Source: Betaproteobacteria bacterium (GTDB lineage: Bacteria > Pseudomonadota > Gammaproteobacteria > Burkholderiales > Rhodocyclaceae). Taken from it: a DNA stretch of 37,764 bases. Under the pieces are notes generated by a model that was not told the DNA's origin, ran no database searches, and saw nothing but the letters and a program-made list of their open reading frames with translations. The DNA is taken from contig WQYV01000016.1 in assembly GCA_009781085.1 (NCBI GenBank), positions 1 through 37,764 on the forward strand. The letters are read 5' to 3'. A program made the translations under genes and the position numbers. Shown in pieces: positions 20,181-28,924 of this stretch (within the stretch, counting starts at the first letter, position 1; each line of letters opens with the position of its first letter).

Positions 20181-20265
20181 TGGTGCCGACGATGAGACTC
20201 GAACTCATACGGCTTTCGCCACTACCCCCTCAAGATAGCGTGTCTACCAATTTCACCACGTCGGC
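20181..20265 (-). tRNA. tRNA-Leu(GAG)
   Basis: An 85-nt gene read on the minus strand, beginning GCCGACG and ending CGTCGGC-A-CCA, so the acceptor stem pairs over 7 bases and CCA is encoded. The D-arm has GGTGAAATTGGTAGACAC, as in leucine tRNAs. The anticodon loop CTTGAGG places the GAG anticodon at 20229-20231. A class II variable arm (GGCGAAAGCC) and TTCGAGTCTC T-loop follow. It reads CUC/CUU leucine codons. Confidence 0.97.
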
Positions 20266-20278
20266 GTAATGAGCCGCG

Positions 20279-20307
20279 ATTTTATGTTTTTTTTACGTTG
20301 CACGCAA
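20279..20307 (-). promoter_or_regulatory. Sigma-70 promoter for tRNA-Leu, possibly also the nuo operon
   Basis: On the minus strand, TTGCGT (20302-20307) and TAAAAT (20279-20284) are separated by exactly 17 bases containing an A8 tract. The expected start site is about 7 bases later, just before the tRNA 5' end. The discriminator is GC-rich (CGCGGC), as in stringently controlled stable-RNA promoters. It lies in the secG-tRNA gap. Confidence 0.7.
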
Positions 20308-20356
20308 AGCCTGTCTTACTAAACTGATTTCATTAACTATTTTTGTGACTTGACCA

Positions 20357-20743
20357 TTATTCCGGGTCTGGGATACCGCTCGCGGGTTTCTTCTCAGTTG
20401 GCACGGTTTCAGGGACAGGCGCAGGAACGGGAGCGGCATCCGGGACGGTTTTGGCGGGAACCGGCGTGCTTTCCATGATACTGGAAGGCGCTTTCGGCGC
20501 ATGGCTTGCCAGATACGCCAAGCTTAGGCTAGTAATGAAAAACACTGACGCCAGCACCGCCGTGGTTCGGCTCAGAAAATTGGCCGACCCGGACGACCCA
20601 AACAGGCTACCTGAAGCGCCACTGCCAAAAGCCGCGCCCATGTCAGCACCTTTACCATGTTGCATCAGGACAAGGCCAATCACCCCAAGCCCTGCCAGCA
20701 CATGAACCATCAACACCAGATTGAAAATCGTACTACCCATCAT
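20357..20743 (-). CDS. secG: Preprotein translocase subunit SecG
   Basis: A 128-residue protein with two TM helices (about residues 5-25 and 60-80) and between them the family signature LMQHGKGADMGAAFGSGASGSLFGSSGSANFLSR. SecG stimulates protein translocation through SecYEG. The C-terminal third is a Pro/Ala-rich tail, variable in the family. Two adjacent ATGs (20743 and 20740) are possible; GAGG lies too close to the first and 5 bases from the second, so 20740 may be the true start. It sits 24 bases after tpiA, the usual tpiA-secG arrangement. Confidence 0.95.
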   Translation of the reverse strand: MMGSTIFNLVLMVHVLAGLGVIGLVLMQHGKGADMGAAFGSGASGSLFGSSGSANFLSRTTAVLASVFFITSLSLAYLASHAPKAPSSIMESTPVPAKTVPDAAPVPAPVPETVPTEKKPASGIPDPE

Positions 20744-20767
20744 TACCTCGAAAAAACCGTGGGACGT

Positions 20768-21514
20768 TCAACAGTCCCTTTTCGCCACTGCCGCCCGGCA
20801 GATAGCCATGAAATCCCCTGCCGCCAGCGATGCCCCGCCGATCAATCCTCCACCGACATCGGGCATCGCGAAAAGTGCTGCCGCGTTGTCCGCCTTGACG
20901 CTGCCGCCATAGAGGATACGAATCTCCGCCGCCGGCACATCATATTTCGCGAGCCAGCGCCGGATACTGGCGTGCACCTCTTGCGCTTCCTCTGCGCTCG
21001 CCGTGCGCCCCGTGCCAATTGCCCACACCGGCTCGTAAGCAATGACCGCCCGCGATAGTCCTTGCGCGCCAATGGATTCCCACACGGCACCGAGCTGGCT
21101 GCCAACCACTTCCATCACGCGCCCTGAATCGCGCTCGCCCAACGACTCGCCGACACAGACAATCGGCACAAGCCCCGCCCGCAGCGCCGCCGCCGCCTTG
21201 CGCCCGACCATATCGTCATCCTCGCCAAACAACGTGCGCCGCTCGGAGTGGCCGACAATCACGTAACGGCAGCCCATTTCGGCGAGCATTTCCGCACTTA
21301 CCTCGCCAGTATACGCACCAGACTTGAACTCACTCACCGTCTGCGCGCCCAACGCCATTCCGTTCAGGAGCGAAGCTGCCTGAGCAAGGTAGGGAAACGG
21401 CACGCATACCGCTATATCCGCCCCAGCTAGCGCCTCGCACGCCTTAAGCAGCGCTTCGTTCGCGGCCAGACTGCCGTTGAGCTTCCAGTTGCCGACAACC
21501 AGTTTTTGGGGCAT
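20768..21514 (-). CDS. tpiA: Triosephosphate isomerase
   Basis: A 248-residue TIM barrel that interconverts dihydroxyacetone phosphate and glyceraldehyde-3-phosphate in glycolysis and gluconeogenesis. The active-site motifs are GNWKLNG (catalytic Lys), VIVGHSERR (His), AYEPVWAIGTG (catalytic Glu and loop 6) and LYGGSVKADN (phosphate binding). The start is the ATG at 21514 (MPQKLVVGNWK); the 18 extra residues upstream fall across the promoter. The Shine-Dalgarno is weak. Confidence 0.97.
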   Translation of the reverse strand: MPQKLVVGNWKLNGSLAANEALLKACEALAGADIAVCVPFPYLAQAASLLNGMALGAQTVSEFKSGAYTGEVSAEMLAEMGCRYVIVGHSERRTLFGEDDDMVGRKAAAALRAGLVPIVCVGESLGERDSGRVMEVVGSQLGAVWESIGAQGLSRAVIAYEPVWAIGTGRTASAEEAQEVHASIRRWLAKYDVPAAEIRILYGGSVKADNAAALFAMPDVGGGLIGGASLAAGDFMAICRAAVAKRDC

Positions 21515-21546
21515 GGAAAATTTAAGGCGTCCAACGAAATGTGTAA

Positions 21547-21582
21547 TTATACAGACTTTGTACGCCATGCGTGCAAAGTCTT
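21547..21582 (-). promoter_or_regulatory. tpiA promoter with an inverted repeat in the -35/-10 spacer
   Basis: A consensus TATAAT lies at 21547-21552 on the minus strand, with a possible TTGCAC -35 at 21572-21577 (19-base spacer, longer than ideal). Between and overlapping them is a dyad: AGACTTTG (21554-21561) and CAAAGTCT (21575-21582) are perfect complements. Four further pairs continue inward after one mismatch, giving about 12 of 13 paired bases around CAT. No T-run follows, so an operator is more likely than a terminator; a weak end signal for the upstream cassette is the alternative. Confidence 0.5.
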
Positions 21583-21610
21583 GGTGTACACATCTCAGTT
21601 TTGAATTTTG

Positions 21611-22177
21611 TCATGGCAGCCCGTGCGCTGCTGTTGCAGCCGCCATAAAGTCCCGCTCGATTTCTCTAAATAACCGTGCGTGTTCTTTCCATATTGAAAA
21701 TCGTGCGTTTTCCTCACACCCTGATGCCTCAGCAATCAGGAAAAAAATGTTGCTTTCAAACACGAAATAGTCGTAATGCATAACAGATTTTACCACCAAG
21801 TCATTATACTTCCTCTGTTTAAGGGTAGACTCCATTCGTTGTAATGCTTTTTTATTTTTAAATATGAATCGTTCAATACTGAAGTGCCCATCTTTCCACA
21901 AAAATGTCGCTGTTTCGTAGCCCTGAATGTGGTTGCTGAGATAATCTCTACGCAAGGTACTAGAAAACGCCCTAGCAATAAACTGCAAATGAGAACATGG
22001 AAACTCATCCGTATACAGAGAAAAATCTGTATGGTTTTTCAGAAAACCGGTAACGGCAGTTTTTAAAAACGTATCCTTTATTGGAGCCAATTTAATGAGA
22101 CAACCTTGCGTCTGCCCATGCGCAGAAAGACACGCACCCAATGCAATCGCTAGGGTGAAAAAAATTCTAATCATCAT
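21611..22177 (-). CDS. Exported or lipoprotein partner of the LDT-like protein, candidate immunity protein
   Basis: A 188-residue protein. The start is taken at ATG-ATG (22177/22174), because it opens a clear signal peptide (MMIRIFFTLAIALGACLSAHG) and lies one base after the stop of the upstream gene, as expected for translational coupling; the frame extends upstream inside that gene. LGAC could serve as a lipobox (Cys16), otherwise cleavage after AHG is likely. The mature part is mixed alpha/beta, rich in Phe, Arg and Lys (FLWKDGHFSIERFIFKNKKALQRMESTLKQRKYNDL), with no recognised domain. The signal peptide, size and pairing fit a periplasmic immunity protein for the enzyme encoded just upstream, which is an inference. 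Base composition is AT-richer than neighbouring tpiA and parC. Confidence 0.68.
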   Translation of the reverse strand: MMIRIFFTLAIALGACLSAHGQTQGCLIKLAPIKDTFLKTAVTGFLKNHTDFSLYTDEFPCSHLQFIARAFSSTLRRDYLSNHIQGYETATFLWKDGHFSIERFIFKNKKALQRMESTLKQRKYNDLVVKSVMHYDYFVFESNIFFLIAEASGCEENARFSIWKEHARLFREIERDFMAAATAAHGLP

Positions 22178-22178
22178 T

Positions 22179-22817
22179 TTATTGCCTACAATTACCTGAA
22201 AAACGTTGACTTCCATGCACCTGCCTGGAAAAGCTGTTACGAATATCCGGTACTGGCGCTGTCTCGATAATAACAATCAATTTTCGATCATTCACCAGTT
22301 TTTGAATAACATCACCCGATGTTCCCGACGTTATTCCAGAAAGACTTGCAATCGCTTCTTTGAATACGTCGAAATTTCCAATGATCTCAATGCATCCCGC
22401 CGAACCAAATCCGTAGTCACATACCGTTGCAGGCCCTGGATGGATATAAAAGGTTTGATGAACGACGATAGCTCCTCTATAAGCGCTGATTCTATTATGC
22501 ATTTCATAATTCTGAATATAACGCGTAACGGCTACCGTGCGCGCACTGGATAATCCGCAATTAAGCCACCCTTTTGCTTTATATCCTCGATCCGGATTTT
22601 TTGGGTCGTTGAAATACGGCATGAACCGCGGTGCCATAAACATTTTTGTCTGTGGCTGCTTTACATCATCAACACCCTTGACCAAAATTTTATACACCGG
22701 TACACGGTACAAATTGTAGTAGCCTGTAGAATCAACCGGCGTATGCGGATACGATCGCGCCTCATACTGCCCGACAACTGTCGACGTCACGACAATTTCC
22801 ACCTTCCTAGCACTCAT
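22179..22817 (-). CDS. Protein with L,D-transpeptidase-like H...SxGC motif, candidate peptidoglycan-acting effector
   Basis: A 212-residue protein; the ATG at 22817 is preceded by GGAGGGAAACACA, an excellent Shine-Dalgarno. It has no signal peptide. The central region reads YIHPGPAT (His126), then after 12 residues GFGSAGCIEIIG with Ser139, Gly141 and Cys142. This spacing resembles the YkuD/L,D-transpeptidase catalytic motif (HG...SxGC followed by an aliphatic residue), though Glu144 stands where an Arg is usual. The N-terminal third is beta-rich (KVEIVVTSTVVGQYEARSY). It is encoded with an exported partner directly downstream. Known parallel: Tlde1-type type VI effectors are L,D-transpeptidase-like and have periplasmic immunity proteins. 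The assignment to that class is inference; another Cys-hydrolase family is possible. Confidence 0.65.
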   Translation of the reverse strand: MSARKVEIVVTSTVVGQYEARSYPHTPVDSTGYYNLYRVPVYKILVKGVDDVKQPQTKMFMAPRFMPYFNDPKNPDRGYKAKGWLNCGLSSARTVAVTRYIQNYEMHNRISAYRGAIVVHQTFYIHPGPATVCDYGFGSAGCIEIIGNFDVFKEAIASLSGITSGTSGDVIQKLVNDRKLIVIIETAPVPDIRNSFSRQVHGSQRFSGNCRQ

Positions 22818-23144
22818 TGTGTTTCCCTCCGTTTTTGTATCCCGATAACCTATCCAAATTAATATTACCATATCAGGCAGCCGTTCCGTTACAAACATCT
22901 ATTTCATTCTGAATAACCATTATCAAATGACATTTTTTACGATGGACGGCCATAAACCTCCTCTCTTGCTCGGGATAGCGTCACCCACAACAACAACAAC
23001 TCGCGATTCAGACTGCTCAATGAATAAGAGGCGTAAAGTAGTACTGTCCGTCAACTCCATACCGGGGCTGCATCCCTTTGGGGCAACTCCTTAATGGGTT
23101 AATATCGCGCCCTCGTACGACCCGTTCCCTTGCCGTACCGCCCC
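22818..23144. other. Intergenic region between the LDT-like cassette and parC (divergent)
   Basis: This 327-base gap separates divergent transcription units. The first part (about 22840-22940) is AT-rich and probably carries the cassette promoter. It also contains a short CAA-type repeat (CAACAACAACAAC, about 22988-23000). I saw no convincing promoter for parC, no RNA gene and no coding frame with recognisable similarity. Confidence 0.6.
22862..22870 (-). promoter_or_regulatory. Possible extended -10 promoter of the LDT-like cassette
   Basis: On the minus strand TGGTAATAT forms an extended -10 (TGn-TAATAT) 45 bases upstream of the 22817 start codon, within AT-rich DNA. No good -35 lies at the usual distance, which an extended -10 can tolerate. 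Confidence 0.3.
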
Positions 23145-25448
23145 ATGACTGACAACGCCTTCACCCCCGACGGCACCGCCGCCTTGTTCCCCTCCGACGC
23201 GCTCCCGCTGGACTGGTACGCCGAACGCGCCTATCTCTCCTACGCGATGAGCGTGGTACGCGCACGGGCGCTGCCGCAGGTCGAAGATGGCCTGAAACCC
23301 GTCCAGCGCCGCATCCTCTTTGCGATGAACGAGATGCGGCTCTCGGCAGCAGCACGGCATGTGAAATCGGCGCGGGTCGTGGGCGATGTGATCGGCAAAT
23401 ACCACCCGCACGGCGACTCTAGCGTCTATGACGCGATGGTGCGGGTAGCGCAGGATTTTTCATTGCGTTACCCGCTGGTCGATGGACAGGGCAATTTCGG
23501 CTCACGCGATGGTGATTCGGCAGCGGCGATGCGTTACACCGAATGCCGCCTGACCCCGATTGCCGAACTTCTGCTCTCTGAAATCGACCGGGGGACGGTG
23601 GATTTCATCCCCAACTACGACGGCGCGTTCAAGGAACCGCAACTGCTCCCGGTACGGCTGCCCTTCGTACTGCTCAACGGCGCCTCCGGCATCGCCGTAG
23701 GCATGGCGACGGAAATCCCGCCACACAACCTGAACGAAACCGCCGCCGCCGCGATTTTCCTGATCTGCAACCCAGAGGCAACGCTCGACGACATCCTAAA
23801 TATCCTACCCGGCCCGGACTTCCCCGGCGGCGGGCAGTTGATCTCCCTGCCGCAGGCCATCCGCGAGGCTTACGCCAGCGGGCGCGGTAGCCTGCGGATG
23901 CGGGCACGCTGGCATTTCGAGGAACTGGCACGCGGGCAGTGGCGCGTCATCGTCGATGAATTGCCGCACGGCGTCTGCGCCGCGCAGGTGCTAGCCGAAA
24001 TCGAATCCCTCACCAACCCACAGCCCCGCGCAGGCAAGAAAGAAGTTGGGGTGGAACAGAAAAATCTTAAGCAGATCGTGCTGGGCGCGCTCGATACCGT
24101 GCGCGACGAATCGAATGACAAGGCTCCGGTGCGCATTGTGCTGGAGCCGCGTTCGAGCCGCCAACTGCGCGACGAATTTATGGCTGTGCTGCTTGCACAC
24201 ACCAGCCTGGAGACATCCGTTTCGATCAACCTCACAATGATCGGGCGCGACGGCAGGCCGCAGCAAAAAAACCTACTGCAAATCCTCATCGAATGGATCG
24301 ACTTCCGTTACCTCACCGTGCAGCGCCGCAGCCGCTTCCGGCTCGATGAAGTTGAACGGCGTATCCATATCCTCGACGGGCGCATGATCGCCTTTCTGCG
24401 CATCGAGGAAGTCATCCGCGTCATCCGCGAATCCGACGAACCCAAACCGGCACTGATTTCCGTCTTTGGTTTGAGCGAAGTGCAAGCCGAAGACATTCTC
24501 GAAATTCGCTTGCGCCAGCTTGCCCGCCTGGAAGGTTTCAGGATCGAGAAGGAACTGGCCGAACTGCGCGAAGAGCGCGACAGCCTGCGGCGGCTGCTTG
24601 ACAACCGCGCCGCACAGACCCGCTTATTGTTAAAGGAAATCGACGCCGACGCCAAAAAATTCGGCGACGCCCGCCGCACTTTGATCGAAGCCGTTGCCCC
24701 CACCGCACCCGCCGAAATCAGCATACCGGACGAACCGATGACGGTCATTGTGTCGAAAAACGGCTGGGTACGTTCGCGTCAGGGTCACGGCATCGACCCT
24801 GCGGGCATCAACTACAAAGCAGGCGATTTCCCACTGGCTACCATCGAAACGCGCAGCACCTGGCCGCTCATCGTGATCGACACACATGGCCGCGCCTACA
24901 CGGTCGGGGTTCCCGACCTACCGAGCGGGCGCGGCGATGGCGCACCCGTTTCCACCCTAATCGACTTTCAGGACGGCGGCAAACTTGCCCAGGTCGTAAG
25001 TGCTGAACCCGAATCCATGTGGTTTTTTGCCAATAGCGGCGGCTACGGTTTCATCTGCGCGCTGACTGATGCCACCGGGCGGCAACGCGCAGGCAAAGCG
25101 TTCATGACGCTCGAAGGTACGGAGACGGTGCTCCCACCCGCACGGGTTTACGGCCAATGGATCGCCGCAACGTCGAGCTCAAGCCGGATACTAGTATTTC
25201 CACAAGCCGAGATGAAAGTCCAGTCCGGCGGCCGCGGCGTAATCGTCATGGCACTCGACCCAGACGAACACCTAGCCGCCACCGCAGTTCCTGCCGACGA
25301 CGCCCCGCTCACCATCGAAGGCATCGGACGAGGCAACAAACCTGCCATGCTCACGCTCTCCCCCGCGCAACGCGAGGGACTGCGCCACCGCCGTGCACGG
25401 CGGGGTTCAATGCTGACATCGAAGATTAAGCCGGAACGGATGTTTTGA
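23145..25448 (+). CDS. parC: DNA topoisomerase IV subunit A
   Basis: A 767-residue type IIA topoisomerase subunit that decatenates chromosomes with ParE. The N-terminal breakage-reunion domain has [28 protein letters not shown] and the catalytic Tyr131 in [11 protein letters not shown]. The quinolone-resistance region [22 protein letters not shown] has Ser92 (position of E. coli Ser80) and Asp96 (position of Glu84), a wild-type-like arrangement. The C-terminal part contains beta-pinwheel-like repeats ([28 protein letters not shown]). The ATG at 23145 is chosen over a TTG five codons earlier. parE is not next to it here. Confidence 0.96.
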   Translation: MTDNAFTPDGTAALFPSDALPLDWYAERAYLSYAMSVVRARALPQVEDGLKPVQRRILFAMNEMRLSAAARHVKSARVVGDVIGKYHPHGDSSVYDAMVRVAQDFSLRYPLVDGQGNFGSRDGDSAAAMRYTECRLTPIAELLLSEIDRGTVDFIPNYDGAFKEPQLLPVRLPFVLLNGASGIAVGMATEIPPHNLNETAAAAIFLICNPEATLDDILNILPGPDFPGGGQLISLPQAIREAYASGRGSLRMRARWHFEELARGQWRVIVDELPHGVCAAQVLAEIESLTNPQPRAGKKEVGVEQKNLKQIVLGALDTVRDESNDKAPVRIVLEPRSSRQLRDEFMAVLLAHTSLETSVSINLTMIGRDGRPQQKNLLQILIEWIDFRYLTVQRRSRFRLDEVERRIHILDGRMIAFLRIEEVIRVIRESDEPKPALISVFGLSEVQAEDILEIRLRQLARLEGFRIEKELAELREERDSLRRLLDNRAAQTRLLLKEIDADAKKFGDARRTLIEAVAPTAPAEISIPDEPMTVIVSKNGWVRSRQGHGIDPAGINYKAGDFPLATIETRSTWPLIVIDTHGRAYTVGVPDLPSGRGDGAPVSTLIDFQDGGKLAQVVSAEPESMWFFANSGGYGFICALTDATGRQRAGKAFMTLEGTETVLPPARVYGQWIAATSSSSRILVFPQAEMKVQSGGRGVIVMALDPDEHLAATAVPADDAPLTIEGIGRGNKPAMLTLSPAQREGLRHRRARRGSMLTSKIKPERMF

Positions 25449-25546
25449 ATGCTCTTTTTCTCTGCCCTCATCCATCGCCCATAACCGATAAAGGCGTGAT
25501 TGCCTCCATTAAGAAATGGCTCGAAGAGCACGGAGCGACACCATGA
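25445..25546 (+). pseudogene. Short open frame after parC, possible gene remnant
   Basis: A TTG-initiated frame overlapping the parC stop encodes about 33 residues ending GVIASIKKWLEEHGATP. The end looks like a real helical protein C-terminus. Its TGA is part of an ATGA, the usual junction with a following gene, but that frame stops after seven codons inside the MITE-like element. It may be the remnant of an interrupted gene pair or chance. I cannot name it. Confidence 0.2.
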
Positions 25547-25550
25547 ACAA

Positions 25551-25767
25551 TCTAGAGCGGTTTTGATTCAAGTGCATACACTTTTTACTCTATTTTGAGA
25601 CGGATTCTTGTAGGGGCGGAGGCAATCCGCCCGTTGTCTCACACAACAACCGGCCGTTTTTTCACACAATCTGCCTGTGATTCGGCGGGACGATTGCCAT
25701 CGTCCCTACGGGTTTCACGATCAGGGCATCTTTGATCTGTACAGACTTGAACCGAAACCGCTCTAGA
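25551..25767. mobile_element. MITE-like element with 23-bp terminal inverted repeats
   Basis: The ends TCTAGAGCGGTTTTGATTC(AAGT) at 25551-25573 and the complement at 25745-25767 match at 21 of 23 positions. The 217-bp element carries no transposase. Inside are two further related arms, GTAGGGGCGGAGGCAATCC near 25610 and the inverted GGCAATCGTCCC...-like copy near 25690-25710 (the GGGACGAT/ATCGTCCC hairpin), so nearly the whole element can fold back. No clear target duplication is visible. It is non-autonomous and would need a transposase supplied in trans. Confidence 0.65.
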
Positions 25768-25971
25768 AATTGACAAACATATACAAGATCTAGCGAAAAC
25801 CGGGGACTAACAAGCATATAGGTTAGTGCGAGTTTGCTACGTAATTCAAAAATGCCGTTATTGCGAGCGTAGCGGAGTAATAACGGCGGTGAGCAAGCGT
25901 AGACGGGAATAGTCCCACAAAAAGCGTATTTCAGGAATTCAATCATGCGGCGCAAAGCGCCAGATGTTTCC
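25768..25971. repeat. Repeat-like non-coding region with a strong hairpin
   Basis: The region between the MITE-like element and the aldo/keto reductase gene contains GCCGTTATT (25854-25862) and AATAACGGC (25879-25887), perfect 9-base arms around a 16-base loop. On the minus strand a frame of about 97 codons spans this and runs into the element (ending near 25662), with readable text such as PLLLRYARNNGIFELRSKL. Its overlap with the repeat and lack of a ribosome site argue that it is not a gene. It may be part of a dispersed repeat family. Confidence 0.45.
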
Positions 25972-27030
<1,059 letters not shown>

Positions 27031-27033
27031 TTA

Positions 27034-28566
27034 TTATCTTCTCCCTTTGCCTCCCAGCAACGACCCTAACACGCCGCGCACGATTTCGCGCCCGATAGAC
27101 GAACTGGCGCTGCGCATCACGCTCTTGGCTGCCGCAGTCAGGACGCCGTCGCGGCGGCCATTGCCCAACAGGATATCGGACAAAGCGCCTCCGCCGCCGC
27201 TTCCCGTTGCTGCCGGTCTGCTTGCGCCCGGCGAACTTTGCGATGCCGCTGACCTGCCTGCGCCTGGCGAACCTTGCTGGGCTGACTGTGCCGCCCGCGC
27301 CGCCAGTATTTCATAGGCAGATTCGCGGTCAATGACTTTATCATAAACGCCTTTCAATAATGAAGCCGCCTGTACCTGCGCACGCTCGGCGTCGCTGACC
27401 GGGCCAATACGGCTGCCCGGAGGTAATACATAGACGCGCTCCACCATATTGGGCCGCCCCTTTTCGTCGAGAAACGATACCAGTACCTCGCCGACACCAA
27501 GCTCGGTAATCGCCGTTTCAGTATTGATTCCTGGATTGGCGCGTAACGTTTGCGCTGCCGCTTTGACTGCTTTCTGGTCGCGCGCGGTAAACGCCCTTAA
27601 CGCATGGTTCACACGGTTGCCAAGCTGGCTAAGAATTTTATCGGGAACGTCGGTGGGATTCTGGGTGACGAAATAAACGCCGACACCTTTTGAGCGGATC
27701 AACCGCACGACCTGCTCGATCTTGTCGACCAACACGCGCGAAGCATCCTTGAACAGCAAATGCGCTTCATCGAAGAAAAACACCAGTTTCGGTTTTTCGG
27801 GGTCGCCAACTTCGGGCAGGCGCTCAAACAGGTCAGAAAGCAGCCAAAGCAGCATCGTCGAGTACAGCATCGGCGAATTGAGCAATTGATCCGCCGCCAG
27901 AATGTGGATGACGCCGCGTCCCCGGTCGGTTTGCAGCAGGTCGTCGATATTCAGCATCGGTTCGCCGAGAAAAAGCTCCCCTCCCTGTTGTTCGAGCGAT
28001 AGCAACCCGCGCTGGATTGCACCGATGCTTGCCGCTGATACGTTACCGTATTGGGTAGTAAATTCCTTGGCATTGTCACCAACGAATTGCAGCATCGCAC
28101 GCAAATCTTTGAGATCCAGAAGCAAGAGACCTTTGTCGTCGGCGATTTTGAAGACCATCGTCAAGATGCCTTCTTGCGTTTCATTCAGCATCAGGACACG
28201 CGACAGCAGCAGCGGTCCCAAATCCGAAACGGTTGCCCGCAGCGGATGTCCCTGTTTGCCAAACACGTCCCAAAATATCACCGGGAACGCACGGTATTCC
28301 GGCTCAGGCATTTGCATTGACTGCAAGCGTTGCTTGAATTTCTCCGATGGAACGCCCGCCTGCGAGATTCCGGACAAGTCACCCTTCACATCGGCCATGA
28401 AGACCGAAACGCCAATGCTGCTGAAACGTTCGGCCAGCACTTGAAGCGTCACCGTTTTACCGGTTCCAGTCGCGCCAGTGATGAGACCATGACGGTTAGC
28501 CAGCCCGGGTAAGAGGACGATTTCTTTATTACCAGACTCGCCAATGACTAAGGGGTCGATGGTCAT
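27034..28566 (-). CDS. YjgR/DUF853 family HerA-like ATPase
   Basis: A 510-residue P-loop ATPase of the HerA/FtsK superfamily. It has Walker A GATGTGKT at residues 31-38, Walker [15 protein letters not shown], and downstream [30 protein letters not shown] with the sensor-like glutamine/asparagine and arginine residues. The DUF853 family (E. coli YjgR) has about 500 residues and unknown function. The start is the ATG at 28566 (MTIDPLVIG), preceded by GGGAGAG; the longer frame upstream is intergenic. Near the C-terminus is a low-complexity Ser/Pro/Gly/Ala linker ([17 protein letters not shown]) before a final conserved helix ending in GLGGKGRR-like basic residues. Confidence 0.92.
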   Translation of the reverse strand: MTIDPLVIGESGNKEIVLLPGLANRHGLITGATGTGKTVTLQVLAERFSSIGVSVFMADVKGDLSGISQAGVPSEKFKQRLQSMQMPEPEYRAFPVIFWDVFGKQGHPLRATVSDLGPLLLSRVLMLNETQEGILTMVFKIADDKGLLLLDLKDLRAMLQFVGDNAKEFTTQYGNVSAASIGAIQRGLLSLEQQGGELFLGEPMLNIDDLLQTDRGRGVIHILAADQLLNSPMLYSTMLLWLLSDLFERLPEVGDPEKPKLVFFFDEAHLLFKDASRVLVDKIEQVVRLIRSKGVGVYFVTQNPTDVPDKILSQLGNRVNHALRAFTARDQKAVKAAAQTLRANPGINTETAITELGVGEVLVSFLDEKGRPNMVERVYVLPPGSRIGPVSDAERAQVQAASLLKGVYDKVIDRESAYEILAARAAQSAQQGSPGAGRSAASQSSPGASRPAATGSGGGGALSDILLGNGRRDGVLTAAAKSVMRSASSSIGREIVRGVLGSLLGGKGRR

Positions 28567-28924
28567 GACACTCTCCCAAAACGGTTTCCAAGAAGTTTCC
28601 ATCCCGCTATCCGCACAATGCGGTGGCGGTTTCAAAAGCAAGCGTAACTTGGAGTTGTGCGCTGAACAAGCCCAAAAAACACAGCCCAGCATTTGTATCG
28701 GTGAACAGGCAACCAATTTCTAACACCAAGTCGAAACGAACGCCCTCGAACATCCTTTCACCAGTATCGGGCGTAAAAAACGAAGGTAGCGATTTCCATC
28801 GTCGTCGGATTTTTAATGCTTTGCAATTTAATAATTCATGTAGGTTGTTCAGAGAATCCCTAAAGGGTAGACTGCAGCCATTTTTCAACTTCCTTACCCC
28901 AATTCAAAACACGAAGAGAACACA
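28567..28924. other. Divergent intergenic region between the YjgR-like ATPase and the A2M gene
   Basis: This 358-base gap separates divergent genes and should hold both promoters. The AT-rich stretch around 28800-28850 is a candidate for the plus-strand promoter, but no good -35/-10 pair stands out. Short open frames on both strands have no ribosome sites or recognisable similarity. No RNA gene or terminator was seen. Confidence 0.5.

Noticed and set aside
22988-23000. CAA trinucleotide run upstream of parC
   Set aside because: Only about four units in non-coding DNA; too short to support phase variation.
23412-23434. Asp instead of Glu in the ParC quinolone-resistance region
   Set aside because: Asp at this position is a conservative residue and Ser is retained at the main resistance position, so there is no evidence of a resistance mutation.
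25600-25720. Possible CRISPR-like repeats
   Set aside because: The repeated arms are inverted within one fold-back element, not direct repeats with unique spacers.
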